9,255 nt of DNA from 1-14-0-20-39-34 sp043800545 (GCA_043800545.1 JAZDMW010000003.1:1-9255), one strand, 5' to 3'. Counted from the stretch's first letter, positions 1-6,280 are shown. Numbers and translations are program-made. Notes: generated by a model not told the origin, from the letters alone.

Positions 1-76
1 CAAAGGTGGCGTATCCAAACTCTTTTCTACTCATCCACCAATTGAAGAACGTATCAAAGCACTTCGAGGAATGTAA
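1..76 (+). CDS. htpX: HtpX-like M48 zinc metalloprotease, C-terminal end only
   Basis: This is the last 24 codons of a gene entering from the left, read in the frame beginning at base 2 and ending with TAA at 74-76. The visible tail contains LFSTHPPIEERIKAL, which closely matches the conserved C-terminus of HtpX, a membrane-bound M48 family zinc protease that degrades damaged membrane proteins. The catalytic HExxH motif and membrane segments lie outside the window, so the identification rests on this tail alone. A strong terminator follows 21 bases after the stop, so the gene ends its transcription unit. Other M48 proteases share a THP-type tail, so the subfamily is probable rather than certain. 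Confidence 0.82.
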   Translation, partial: KGGVSKLFSTHPPIEERIKALRGM

Positions 77-97
77 ACAACCCAATTAAAACAGTTT

Positions 98-130
98 ACC
101 CAGGAATTTCTTCCTGGGTTTTCTTTTTTT
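98..130 (+). terminator. Rho-independent terminator after htpX
   Basis: A perfect 9-bp stem (ACCCAGGAA at 98-106 with TTCCTGGGT at 111-119) closes a 4-base loop. It is followed by a T-rich run to position 130. The position just after the htpX stop and the U-tract direction assign it to the plus strand. The leftward gene stops at 145, on the other side, so this hairpin separates the two converging units. Confidence 0.92.
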
Positions 131-144
131 GGGTGGGATTAGGT

Positions 145-756
145 TCATGACTCTTGCATGTTGGTGATAGTAGTCAAGAAATCATTGAACTTAATGACAT
201 CTTTGACCTTACCGAAATCTTCGATACCCAGTAGCACTGCTGCCAGTTTCTTATAGCGCGGATCATCCGTGGCAAGAGAACGTCCCTCCCTCGAACGCGG
301 AGGTTTTTCTCCAGCAGCCAATCGAGTAAGGAACGTACGATCCAAACCAGATTTGATGACTAGTGCAGAAAGAGATGCACCGTTGTTTTTCTTCAACCAA
401 TCATGAATAGCAAGAGCAACGAATTGGGGATCAACTGCTGGAGTAGTTGACACTTCATCAACAATAACACCAAACTTCGAAATCCACCAATACAGCCTCA
501 CCTGTTGTCTGTCTGGGAGAGTGACTTCAATGATGCACTTTCCCTCACTTTTCAGCAATCGATTCCACAACCCTCGAATGGATTCAAAATCACAACAACC
601 TGGAAACACAGCCCCATGTGCCATGATTTCAAAATCATCGCAAGGACTGAGCGTACAGGTATACGGTCCAACAGAAATTTCAATTTCCCTTCCCCCAAAA
701 CAACGCATTGCCTCCAACGCAGACCCCAGATACTGCGAGTGCTTCTTCTCTTTCAT
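145..756 (-). CDS. Unknown protein with probable C-terminal helix-turn-helix (candidate regulator)
   Basis: This 203-residue protein is not recognised as a named family. Residues about 113-178 have the helix pattern of an XRE/Cro-like DNA-binding domain: a first helix near FVALAIHDWLKKN, then SLSALVIKSG, a likely recognition helix DRTFLTRLAAGE, a basic loop, and DPRYKKLAAVLLGI. The N-terminal 110 residues look like a separate alpha/beta domain with six cysteines (19, 34, 39, 54, 55, 74) and no signal peptide, so the protein is probably cytoplasmic. The ATG at 754-756 is supported by a GGAGG six bases upstream. The gene ends in TGA, with a second in-frame TAA two codons on. By hand count it is about 45% GC, against about 28-38% in neighbouring genes, suggesting acquisition by transfer. 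It is transcribed away from the lipoprotein pair across palindromic repeats, so self-regulation and control of that pair are plausible but inferred. A toxin-antitoxin or phage-derived role is an alternative. Confidence 0.72.
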   Translation of the reverse strand: MKEKKHSQYLGSALEAMRCFGGREIEISVGPYTCTLSPCDDFEIMAHGAVFPGCCDFESIRGLWNRLLKSEGKCIIEVTLPDRQQVRLYWWISKFGVIVDEVSTTPAVDPQFVALAIHDWLKKNNGASLSALVIKSGLDRTFLTRLAAGEKPPRSREGRSLATDDPRYKKLAAVLLGIEDFGKVKDVIKFNDFLTTITNMQES

Positions 757-762
757 GGGTAT

Positions 763-767
763 CCTCC
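763..767 (-). promoter_or_regulatory. Strong Shine-Dalgarno site of the leftward HTH gene
   Basis: The minus strand reads GGGGGAGGAT just upstream of the ATG, with GGAGG six bases from the start codon. This fixes the start at 756. It is the only canonical ribosome-binding site in the window; the other visible starts have AT-rich leaders without one. Confidence 0.85.
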
Positions 768-787
768 CCCAGTGAAATGTGTACCTT

Positions 788-812
788 AAAAATGACAGAA
801 AAAATCATTTTT
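788..812. repeat. Perfect 8-bp inverted repeat near the leftward promoter
   Basis: AAAAATGA (788-795) and TCATTTTT (805-812) are exact reverse complements separated by 9 bases. The element overlaps the proposed leftward -10 box (789-794) and touches the first 31-bp repeat unit. It could be a further operator. Because it is all A/T apart from one G:C pair, chance is a real alternative. Confidence 0.55.
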
Positions 813-817
813 GTCAA
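789..817 (-). promoter_or_regulatory. Candidate promoter for the leftward HTH gene
   Basis: On the minus strand a consensus -35 TTGACA (817-812) lies inside the left palindrome arm of repeat unit 1. It is followed after 17 bases by CATTTT (794-789), a weak -10. Transcription would begin near 782, about 26 bases before the ATG. The -35 is strong but the -10 matches only three of six consensus bases, so the promoter may be weak or need help. Confidence 0.5.
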
Positions 818-871
818 GTATTTCTCGACAAATTCTCCTGTTTGTCAAGTATTTCTCGACAAATTCTCCTG
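810..871. repeat. Exact 31-bp tandem repeat, two units, each with a palindrome (candidate operators)
   Basis: Bases 810-840 and 841-871 are identical over all 31 positions. Each unit holds a near-perfect palindrome: left arm TTTGTCAAG, 5-base centre TATTT, right arm CTCGACAAA (8 of 9 pairs), followed by the 8-base tail TTCTCCTG. A 31-bp period is close to three helical turns, so proteins bound at both units would lie on the same DNA face. The left arm of unit 1 supplies a TTGACA -35 box on the minus strand, and the right arm of unit 2 supplies a TCGACA -35 box on the plus strand. This is the layout expected of operators for a dimeric repressor controlling divergent promoters. The adjacent HTH-like protein is the natural candidate ligand, by inference. 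Confidence 0.9.
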
Positions 872-884
872 CATATATTACAAT
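856..884 (+). promoter_or_regulatory. Promoter of the lipoprotein pair
   Basis: A -35 box TCGACA (856-861) and a -10 box TACAAT (879-884) each match consensus at five of six positions, with an ideal 17-base spacer. The -35 lies in the right palindrome arm of repeat unit 2, so a protein bound there would block RNA polymerase. The predicted start is near 891, leaving about 28 bases of AT-rich leader before the ATG at 919. Confidence 0.72.
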
Positions 885-918
885 AGAGCAAAACATAATA
901 TATTAATTATATAGAACT

Positions 919-1473
919 ATGAAATTCAGATTTCTTACGTTTATTGGTATTCTTTTTACCATAATTTCCCTTTCTGGATGTGGGAAAAAAGCAGATACTC
1001 AACTTGAACAGACGATAACACAATCCCGATGTATGGATTACTGTCAAGAAGAAGCCCTCCGAGCCTGTAATGATTTTGAAACAGAATGGTGTAAACAAGT
1101 ATGTAATGATGAATGGACAGACAAAACTCTTGTTTGTATACAAAAATTGGATTCTTGTGAACAATTAAAAAAAGATACCGCATTTTGTGTCAACGATCCA
1201 AATTATGAAACAAAAGAAACCGAAGAAAAATACGTTGGAGAAGCAACCTGTGAGAGTGCCTGTACAAAATATGTTGATTGTGCACGATACGGAGATGATG
1301 AAACCGAACAAGATTTGGTTGATGCGTATGATACGTGTATGATTGAATGTAAAAATTGGTCTGAAGAAACACTCAAATGTATGGCACCAGTACAAATTAA
1401 AGAAGCACAAGACTGTATGCCACTCACCATGTGTGGACTCAAACAATATGAAGGAGTTATTAATAAACTATAA
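919..1473 (+). CDS. Cysteine-rich lipoprotein with two similar 8-Cys blocks
   Basis: This 184-residue secreted lipoprotein has a basic start, a hydrophobic segment (residues 5-18) and the lipobox LSGC with lipidated Cys21, so it should be anchored outside the cytoplasmic membrane. The mature part holds 16 further cysteines in two blocks of eight: C38, 42, 50, 58, 62, 73, 80, 90 and C111, 115, 121, 140, 144, 154, 166, 172. Both blocks have the order CxxxC, C, CxxxC, C, C, C, indicating an internal duplication and up to eight disulfides. The mature chain is rich in acidic residues. No named family is recognised; a disulfide-stabilised helical binding module is the best description. It starts an operon: the next gene begins 5 bases after its TAA. 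Its promoter overlaps the 31-bp repeats. No Shine-Dalgarno site precedes the ATG. The lipoprotein call is firm; the function is unknown. Confidence 0.88.
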   Translation: MKFRFLTFIGILFTIISLSGCGKKADTQLEQTITQSRCMDYCQEEALRACNDFETEWCKQVCNDEWTDKTLVCIQKLDSCEQLKKDTAFCVNDPNYETKETEEKYVGEATCESACTKYVDCARYGDDETEQDLVDAYDTCMIECKNWSEETLKCMAPVQIKEAQDCMPLTMCGLKQYEGVINKL

Positions 1474-1478
1474 TTTTT

Positions 1479-2141
1479 ATGAAAAAACTCATTGCATTCT
1501 CACTCCTCGTCCCATGTATTTTTCTTTCCGGATGTGCTACAACACCTGAAGAACAAAAACAAGAAATAAAAATACCAGAATTAGAAAAAACCACAGAACA
1601 GACACAAGAACAAACAGATACCAGCAAAACCGAACAAGTAGAACAACTCGCAAAACTGATTCAAACAACACAAAAATTAGAAGAATCTGGAAAAGCATAT
1701 GAAGAAGCAGAAAAAGCTGGAGATAGTACGGCTATGGCAGAAGAAATGGTAAATTTCCAAGATACTATTGAAAAATTTGCTGGAAGTCTCGCAGAACAAG
1801 AATATGCACAAAAAAAATCATTCGGAGTACCACAATTTTTTCCAAATGAACTGGTTTATCCAAATGCAAAAATAGTTGCCATAGACAACAATAGTGAAAC
1901 ACCATTTGCAGATTACACCCTGACCCTCGAAAGTCTCGATGATCCTGACGGAATTACTTCATGGTATCGTTCTAACCCAATGAGTCATGATGATTGGACC
2001 ATCACGAGTGAATCTATGCTTTCTGAGAGTTACTCAATGAAATTAGAAAAAATTGGTGGAAGCGCAGAGGTCTACCTCTCAAATCCAACTCCCCCAATCG
2101 TACGAATAGAAGTTTCTGCACGAATCACAATCGCAGAATAA
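1479..2141 (+). CDS. Lipoprotein with helical stalk and small C-terminal domain
   Basis: This 220-residue lipoprotein has a signal peptide (MKKLIAFSLL onward) and lipobox FLSGC with lipidated Cys19. Residues about 22-115 are rich in Glu, Gln, Lys and Thr and should form a flexible then helical, coiled-coil-like stalk. Residues about 118-220 look like a compact alpha/beta domain: a PNELVYPNAK motif, a strand ADYTLTLES, a helix ending in SWYRSNP, the motif DDWTI, and closing strands. The YPxA, WY and xxW pattern recalls small domains of other bacterial lipoproteins, but no precise family can be named. It lies 5 bases after the Cys-rich lipoprotein gene and is followed by a terminator, so the two form a two-gene operon and may act as partners at the cell surface. 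No Shine-Dalgarno sequence is visible; the leader is TAATTTTTATG. Function is unknown. Confidence 0.87.
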   Translation: MKKLIAFSLLVPCIFLSGCATTPEEQKQEIKIPELEKTTEQTQEQTDTSKTEQVEQLAKLIQTTQKLEESGKAYEEAEKAGDSTAMAEEMVNFQDTIEKFAGSLAEQEYAQKKSFGVPQFFPNELVYPNAKIVAIDNNSETPFADYTLTLESLDDPDGITSWYRSNPMSHDDWTITSESMLSESYSMKLEKIGGSAEVYLSNPTPPIVRIEVSARITIAE

Positions 2142-2152
2142 CCATAGAGAAT

Positions 2153-2178
2153 AGTCCCTGAAACGGGACTTTTCTTTT
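2153..2178 (+). terminator. Rho-independent terminator of the lipoprotein operon
   Basis: A GC-rich 6-bp stem (AGTCCC at 2153-2158 with GGGACT at 2165-2170) encloses the loop TGAAAC. It runs into a T-rich tract to 2178, starting 12 bases after the second lipoprotein's stop. It separates that operon from the MutS-HNH unit. Confidence 0.85.
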
Positions 2179-2210
2179 ATTCAAAAAATATCCACATAGG
2201 AACCCCTTTC

Positions 2211-2241
2211 TTCACACAAGACGAAATAAATGTGGTATTAT
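2211..2241 (+). promoter_or_regulatory. Candidate extended -10 promoter of the MutS-HNH gene
   Basis: A -10 box TATTAT (2236-2241) is preceded by TGG, giving the extended TGn motif. TTCACA (2211-2216) can serve as a -35, although the 19-base spacer is long. The predicted start falls near 2248, right at the ATG at 2250, implying a leaderless or nearly leaderless message. Confidence 0.5.
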
Positions 2242-2249
2242 ATGGGAAT

Positions 2250-5213
2250 ATGAATGGAAAGGACCTTCAAGAACAATTAAACGATTCCTCAAAATCTTTG
2301 ATTGAAGTGTATTTTGATATCCAAAAACACTTTGAAGAGAAATATGGGAAAAACACCGTTATCCTTATTGAGGTTGGATCTTTTTTTGAGGTCTATGGAG
2401 TAGATAATGAAGAAATGAAAATAGGGAAACCAAAAGAAATTGCTGAAATACTTAACCTCCAATTGACAAGAAAAAACAAATCTATTGAAATTAATGACAT
2501 AAAAAATCCACTGCTTGCAGGATTTCCAACCGCCACCTTTGATAGATATATCAACCGCCTCGTACAAGAAAAAAAATACACGATTGTTATTATCCGACAA
2601 AAAGGACAACCTCCTTTTATACAAAGATATATAGACAAGATTCTTTCTCCTGGGATAAATTTTGACTATACACAAAACAGTAGTGACAATTACATCACTT
2701 CAATTATTATAGACAAAAGTAATGATATCTACTCCTCTGGATACTCTGCACTTGATGTAACCACCGGGAAAACAGCCCTTTTTGAAGTATATGGGACAAA
2801 AGATGATCCAACCTTTGCTCTTGATGAACTGTTTTCTCTTCTCCAAACATATACAACATCAGAAATTCTTTTAACCCTTCGCGCAGATGACCTGTATACT
2901 GAAGAAATTTTGGATTATTTGGAACTTACTCATGAAAAAAATGTACAAATACAAAAAAAACACTTGGATATTGCTTACCAAAACGAACTCTTTCAAAAAA
3001 CATATATTATTCAATCCTTTCTCTCCCCTATTGAATTTTTAGATTTAGAAAGAAAACCACTCACATCAGAATCGCTTGCAATTCTCTTGGAATTTATCAT
3101 AGAACATGATTATCATGTCATCCAAAAATTAGGAAAACCTACAATTTTGGACAACAAAACATTCATGTATCTTGGAAACAATCCTTTAGAACAACTGAAT
3201 ATTATATCAAAAGACCCCCATGAAACTACACTTCTCCAAATAATGGATAATACCTCAACAAGTATTGGAAGAAGACTCTTGAAGGATAGGCTTATGAACC
3301 CAATTCTCCATAAGGAAGAATTGGAAAGAAGATATAATTTTTCTGATGCTCTTGAACCGCTTGCAGAAAAAATTGATGAAAGCCTCAAAAATATTTATGA
3401 TTTGGAACGTATTTCACGAAGAATCCGTATTGGGAGACTTCATCCTTTTGAAATAAATTTTCTGTATGAATCACTCATAAGTACGAAAAGTATTTTTGAA
3501 CACATACAACAACTGCAAACAGACACTCTTTTGCCTGAATGTGTATCTCTTCTCCCGAACGTACAAAATGCCATAACATCTATTGAGAATACATTTCAGT
3601 TAGAAGAAAGTACAAAAGTCAATTTCCAAACAATAAACACAAGTATATTTCTTTTTGGTTTTGATAGAGAGCTTGATGAGCTTTTGATACAAAAACAGAA
3701 AGCAGAAGAAAAATTGGAGACCATACGAACATCCATTATTGAACTCATTCAAAAGACAACTGGAAAAAACGAGGAAAGTTTTGTAACCATAAAACAAATG
3801 GATAAAGAAGGTCATTCCATTTGTATGACAAAAAGTAGATATTATCTCATAGAAGAAGTATTCCAAAAATCTTCTTTCACACTCGATAATATTGCCTACC
3901 CATTTTCCCAATTTAAAAAGAAAATACAAACAGGAAATGTAAAAATTACCTCAGATATTATTGATAATATTTCTGAAGACATTGTTCTTCTTCAAAATAA
4001 AATTATTGCCATTACAAAAAGTCTCTTTTTAAATGAACTGGAACAAATAGACCAAAAATTTCACCAACTTTTAGAAAATATTATTCGAGGCATTTCACAA
4101 ATAGATGTTGCCCTTTCTAATGTCAAAGCAAGCAAAAGATATCGTCTAACGAGACCTGAAATCGTACAAACCGAAGACAATGAAACATTGCTTGAGATAG
4201 AAGCGCTCCGTCATCCACTCGTAGAAATCCGCGAAGAACGAGGGATATATATTCCAAATGATATTTGTATTGGGAATAGGAAACTCTTCAGTAAAAAAGG
4301 ATATGCCACAACTCTGGCACAGATGACTGAAGAGGATATTCGTGGAGTACTTCTCTACGGAATTAATTCCAGTGGAAAATCTTCTCTTATGAAAAGTATT
4401 GGAGTTGCGGTCATTCTTGCTCAATCTGGCATGTATGTCCCAGCAAATTCCATGCGTTTTGGAATTTTTCATGAAATATTCACAAGAATTATTGCTAAGG
4501 ATAATTTGGAAAAAGGGCTTTCTTCGTTTGCTGTTGAAATGATGGAACTCAAAAATATTTTTGGCAGATGTACTCCAAAGAGTCTCATCCTCGGTGATGA
4601 AATTAGTCATGGAACAGAAACCCTTTCTGCAATAGCCATTGTGAGCGCTACCATTGAACGACTCTCACAAATCGGTTCTGTATTTCTTTTTACAACCCAT
4701 TTGCATCAACTTCATAACTTAGATATTTTACAAAAATTAAAAGAAGTTGTGAGTGTCCATCTTTCTGTAAAATACGATGAAAAAAATGATATACTTATAT
4801 TCGATAGAATCCTCCAACCCGGAAGTGGAAGTAGTATTTATGGTCTTGAATTCGCAGAATCCCTCCACATGGATTCTCAATTCCTGAAACTCGCAACAGA
4901 TATACGGAAAAACCTTTCACACAATTACGAGGATCTTGAACTTCTTACAAAAAAACAAACCAGTAAATACAATAATAAAGTATTTCTTACCAATTGTGCT
5001 GTATGTGGTTCTTCTGTAGAAGATACCCATCATATTTCTCCACAACAACTTGCCGATTCTTCTGGTCATATTGATCACTTTCATAAGGACCATAAATATA
5101 ATCTATTACCACTCTGTAAAAATTGTCACGAACGAGTTCATACCAAAAAACTCACCATCCACGGTTTTGTGATGACAGACAAAGGACTCAAACTTAATTT
5201 TGAAGAACAATAA
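2250..5213 (+). CDS. MutS-family mismatch-repair ATPase fused to a C-terminal HNH nuclease (MutS7-like)
   Basis: The 987-residue protein (numbered from the ATG at 2250) has full MutS architecture. The mismatch-binding domain I carries GSFFEVY, keeping the Phe45-x-Glu47 pair that contacts mismatches, and LAGFPTATFDRYINRLV. A connector region, a core helical domain and a charged clamp-like segment follow. The ATPase domain begins near RHPLVE (about 654). It has Walker A GINSSGKSS (704-712, Lys710), Walker B LGDEISHGTET (Asp783, Glu784) and the conserved THLHQLH histidine (His817). Residues about 912-987 form an HNH module: C916xxC919, H927-H928, N951 and C956xxC959-H960 with H964, giving paired zinc cysteines plus HNH residues. 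MutS plus C-terminal HNH defines the MutS7 subfamily known from octocoral mitochondria, giant viruses and some epsilonproteobacteria. The likely role is mismatch recognition with built-in DNA cleavage. An in-frame GTG at 2232 is an alternative start but overlaps the predicted promoter. The acyltransferase gene follows 2 bases after the stop. Confidence 0.93.
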   Translation: MNGKDLQEQLNDSSKSLIEVYFDIQKHFEEKYGKNTVILIEVGSFFEVYGVDNEEMKIGKPKEIAEILNLQLTRKNKSIEINDIKNPLLAGFPTATFDRYINRLVQEKKYTIVIIRQKGQPPFIQRYIDKILSPGINFDYTQNSSDNYITSIIIDKSNDIYSSGYSALDVTTGKTALFEVYGTKDDPTFALDELFSLLQTYTTSEILLTLRADDLYTEEILDYLELTHEKNVQIQKKHLDIAYQNELFQKTYIIQSFLSPIEFLDLERKPLTSESLAILLEFIIEHDYHVIQKLGKPTILDNKTFMYLGNNPLEQLNIISKDPHETTLLQIMDNTSTSIGRRLLKDRLMNPILHKEELERRYNFSDALEPLAEKIDESLKNIYDLERISRRIRIGRLHPFEINFLYESLISTKSIFEHIQQLQTDTLLPECVSLLPNVQNAITSIENTFQLEESTKVNFQTINTSIFLFGFDRELDELLIQKQKAEEKLETIRTSIIELIQKTTGKNEESFVTIKQMDKEGHSICMTKSRYYLIEEVFQKSSFTLDNIAYPFSQFKKKIQTGNVKITSDIIDNISEDIVLLQNKIIAITKSLFLNELEQIDQKFHQLLENIIRGISQIDVALSNVKASKRYRLTRPEIVQTEDNETLLEIEALRHPLVEIREERGIYIPNDICIGNRKLFSKKGYATTLAQMTEEDIRGVLLYGINSSGKSSLMKSIGVAVILAQSGMYVPANSMRFGIFHEIFTRIIAKDNLEKGLSSFAVEMMELKNIFGRCTPKSLILGDEISHGTETLSAIAIVSATIERLSQIGSVFLFTTHLHQLHNLDILQKLKEVVSVHLSVKYDEKNDILIFDRILQPGSGSSIYGLEFAESLHMDSQFLKLATDIRKNLSHNYEDLELLTKKQTSKYNNKVFLTNCAVCGSSVEDTHHISPQQLADSSGHIDHFHKDHKYNLLPLCKNCHERVHTKKLTIHGFVMTDKGLKLNFEEQ

Positions 5214-5215
5214 AC

Positions 5216-6265
5216 ATGGAAATATTTTCCACTCTTACAATTCTTTTTATAGTCCTGGTACTTCCGTTTTTACGAAAAGCTTTTTTTCATAGAGAAAAAA
5301 TGGAAAATACACAAAAAGAAATATCGAAAATTCGTCTTCCCTATTTTGATTTTCTCAAAGGCATTTCCATTCTTGCTGTCATCTGGATTCACTGTATCTA
5401 CAGACAAATTCTTACAATACCGGATGGTCAAGAATATATCCTCAATTTTCTCAATAACTTACTTCGTTTTACGATTCCATTTTTCTTGATTCTTTCAGGA
5501 ATTCTTTTAAACCCAAATGAAACAAATTGGAAACAATTTTATACAAAAAAATTATCTCGGATTCTCATCCCCTACACTCTGTGTGTTCTTGCTATTGGTT
5601 TATTAACACAAATACCAATGAAAACTATTTTTCTTGAATTTTTTACAGGACGAATGGCACTTCCATATTATTTTCTCCTTATCCTCTTCCAAATGTATTT
5701 TCTCTACCCACTTTTCCTGAAATGGAAAAAATTCGTTTGGTTCCTTCCACTCATGCTTGGGGTCTCCGTATGTTCATTTTTGATTCCTCAAACATGGCTT
5801 TTCTTTGGAATCCCAACATCGTTCCAATATCTTTTTTTCTTTGCCTATGGAATAGCAAAAAGAGAAATATTTCTCTCAGATAATGCACAAAAACAAGACC
5901 TCTTTTCTTGGATTATCATGATTTGTATTTATATTTCTCTTCTTTTTGTCTATCCTACTTACTATTACAATACTCAATATGTCTATGGTCCGGCAATGCT
6001 TCACCTTGCATTTATATTCCAAAACAAGTTCCATATACACAATACAATTGGAAAATGTATAGAAAGTCTTGGAAAAAATAGTCTTTGGATTTTTCTTACA
6101 CACTATCTCATCGTCCTTCTCACATATAGATTCTTTCAAGATACTTTACACAATTACTGGGGGAACTTTTTATTTCTTATGTTCATCGCCACAATATCCA
6201 GTATAACGTTCGCGTACATCATAGAAAAAATATATTCTTTTGCACAAAAAAAGTTGCTTCCCTAG
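5216..6265 (+). CDS. Acyltransferase-3 family integral membrane protein (OafA-like)
   Basis: The 349-residue polytopic protein has about ten hydrophobic segments and the hallmarks of the acyltransferase 3 family, which transfers acetyl or other acyl groups to surface sugars or lipids. The start of the family domain, YFDFLKGISILAVIWIHC, includes Asp45 and the conserved active-site-type His59. FTIPFFLILSGIL (84-96), KKLSRILIPYT (110-120) and the C-terminal LGKNSLWIFLTHYLIV (284-299) are further family motifs. An extra N-terminal membrane segment (residues 3-20) and a basic linker precede the domain. The ATG is 2 bases after the MutS-HNH stop, so translation is probably coupled, although no functional link is evident. 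The TAG stop lies inside the hairpin of the following terminator. The acceptor is unknown; peptidoglycan, cell-wall glycan or exopolysaccharide are the usual ones. Confidence 0.9.
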   Translation: MEIFSTLTILFIVLVLPFLRKAFFHREKMENTQKEISKIRLPYFDFLKGISILAVIWIHCIYRQILTIPDGQEYILNFLNNLLRFTIPFFLILSGILLNPNETNWKQFYTKKLSRILIPYTLCVLAIGLLTQIPMKTIFLEFFTGRMALPYYFLLILFQMYFLYPLFLKWKKFVWFLPLMLGVSVCSFLIPQTWLFFGIPTSFQYLFFFAYGIAKREIFLSDNAQKQDLFSWIIMICIYISLLFVYPTYYYNTQYVYGPAMLHLAFIFQNKFHIHNTIGKCIESLGKNSLWIFLTHYLIVLLTYRFFQDTLHNYWGNFLFLMFIATISSITFAYIIEKIYSFAQKKLLP

Positions 6266-6280
6266 CAACTTTTTTATTTA
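6247..6280. terminator. Bidirectional terminator between convergent genes
   Basis: A perfect 12-bp inverted repeat, AAAAAAGTTGCT (6247-6258) and AGCAACTTTTTT (6264-6275), has a 5-base loop. It gives a GC-containing stem core with a U-run on either strand, so it can end transcription from both sides. The acyltransferase stop codon (6263-6265) sits at the loop edge, and the leftward phosphohexomutase ends at 6288, only 22 bases away. Confidence 0.9.

Noticed and set aside
145..147. UGA recoded as glycine, as in Gracilibacteria and Absconditabacteria
   Set aside because: The only gene ending in TGA would gain just two residues before TAA. All long conserved genes read full length with GGN glycines and no internal TGA, whereas a code-25 genome would show many.
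810..871. CRISPR array from two 31-bp direct repeats
   Set aside because: The units are directly abutting with no spacer, there are only two, and no cas gene is visible. Promoter overlap and the palindromic form favour operators.
907..912. TTATAT as the -10 of a leaderless lipoprotein message
   Set aside because: There is no usable -35 at the right distance (TAGAGC). TCGACA with TACAAT at 17 bases is far better.
505..914. Plus-strand open frames opposite and beyond the leftward HTH gene
   Set aside because: They are antisense shadows with no recognisable domains or ribosome sites, and one runs across the promoter repeats. The leftward frame has a strong SD and a coherent fold pattern.
2232..2249. 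GTG start for the MutS-HNH gene six codons upstream
   Set aside because: The codon lies within the proposed extended -10 promoter and has no Shine-Dalgarno site. The ATG at 2250 is the better start, though the GTG is not excluded.
4146..4610. 154-codon minus-strand open frame inside the mutS ATPase domain
   Set aside because: It is antisense to highly conserved Walker A and Walker B coding sequence, so it is a shadow frame.
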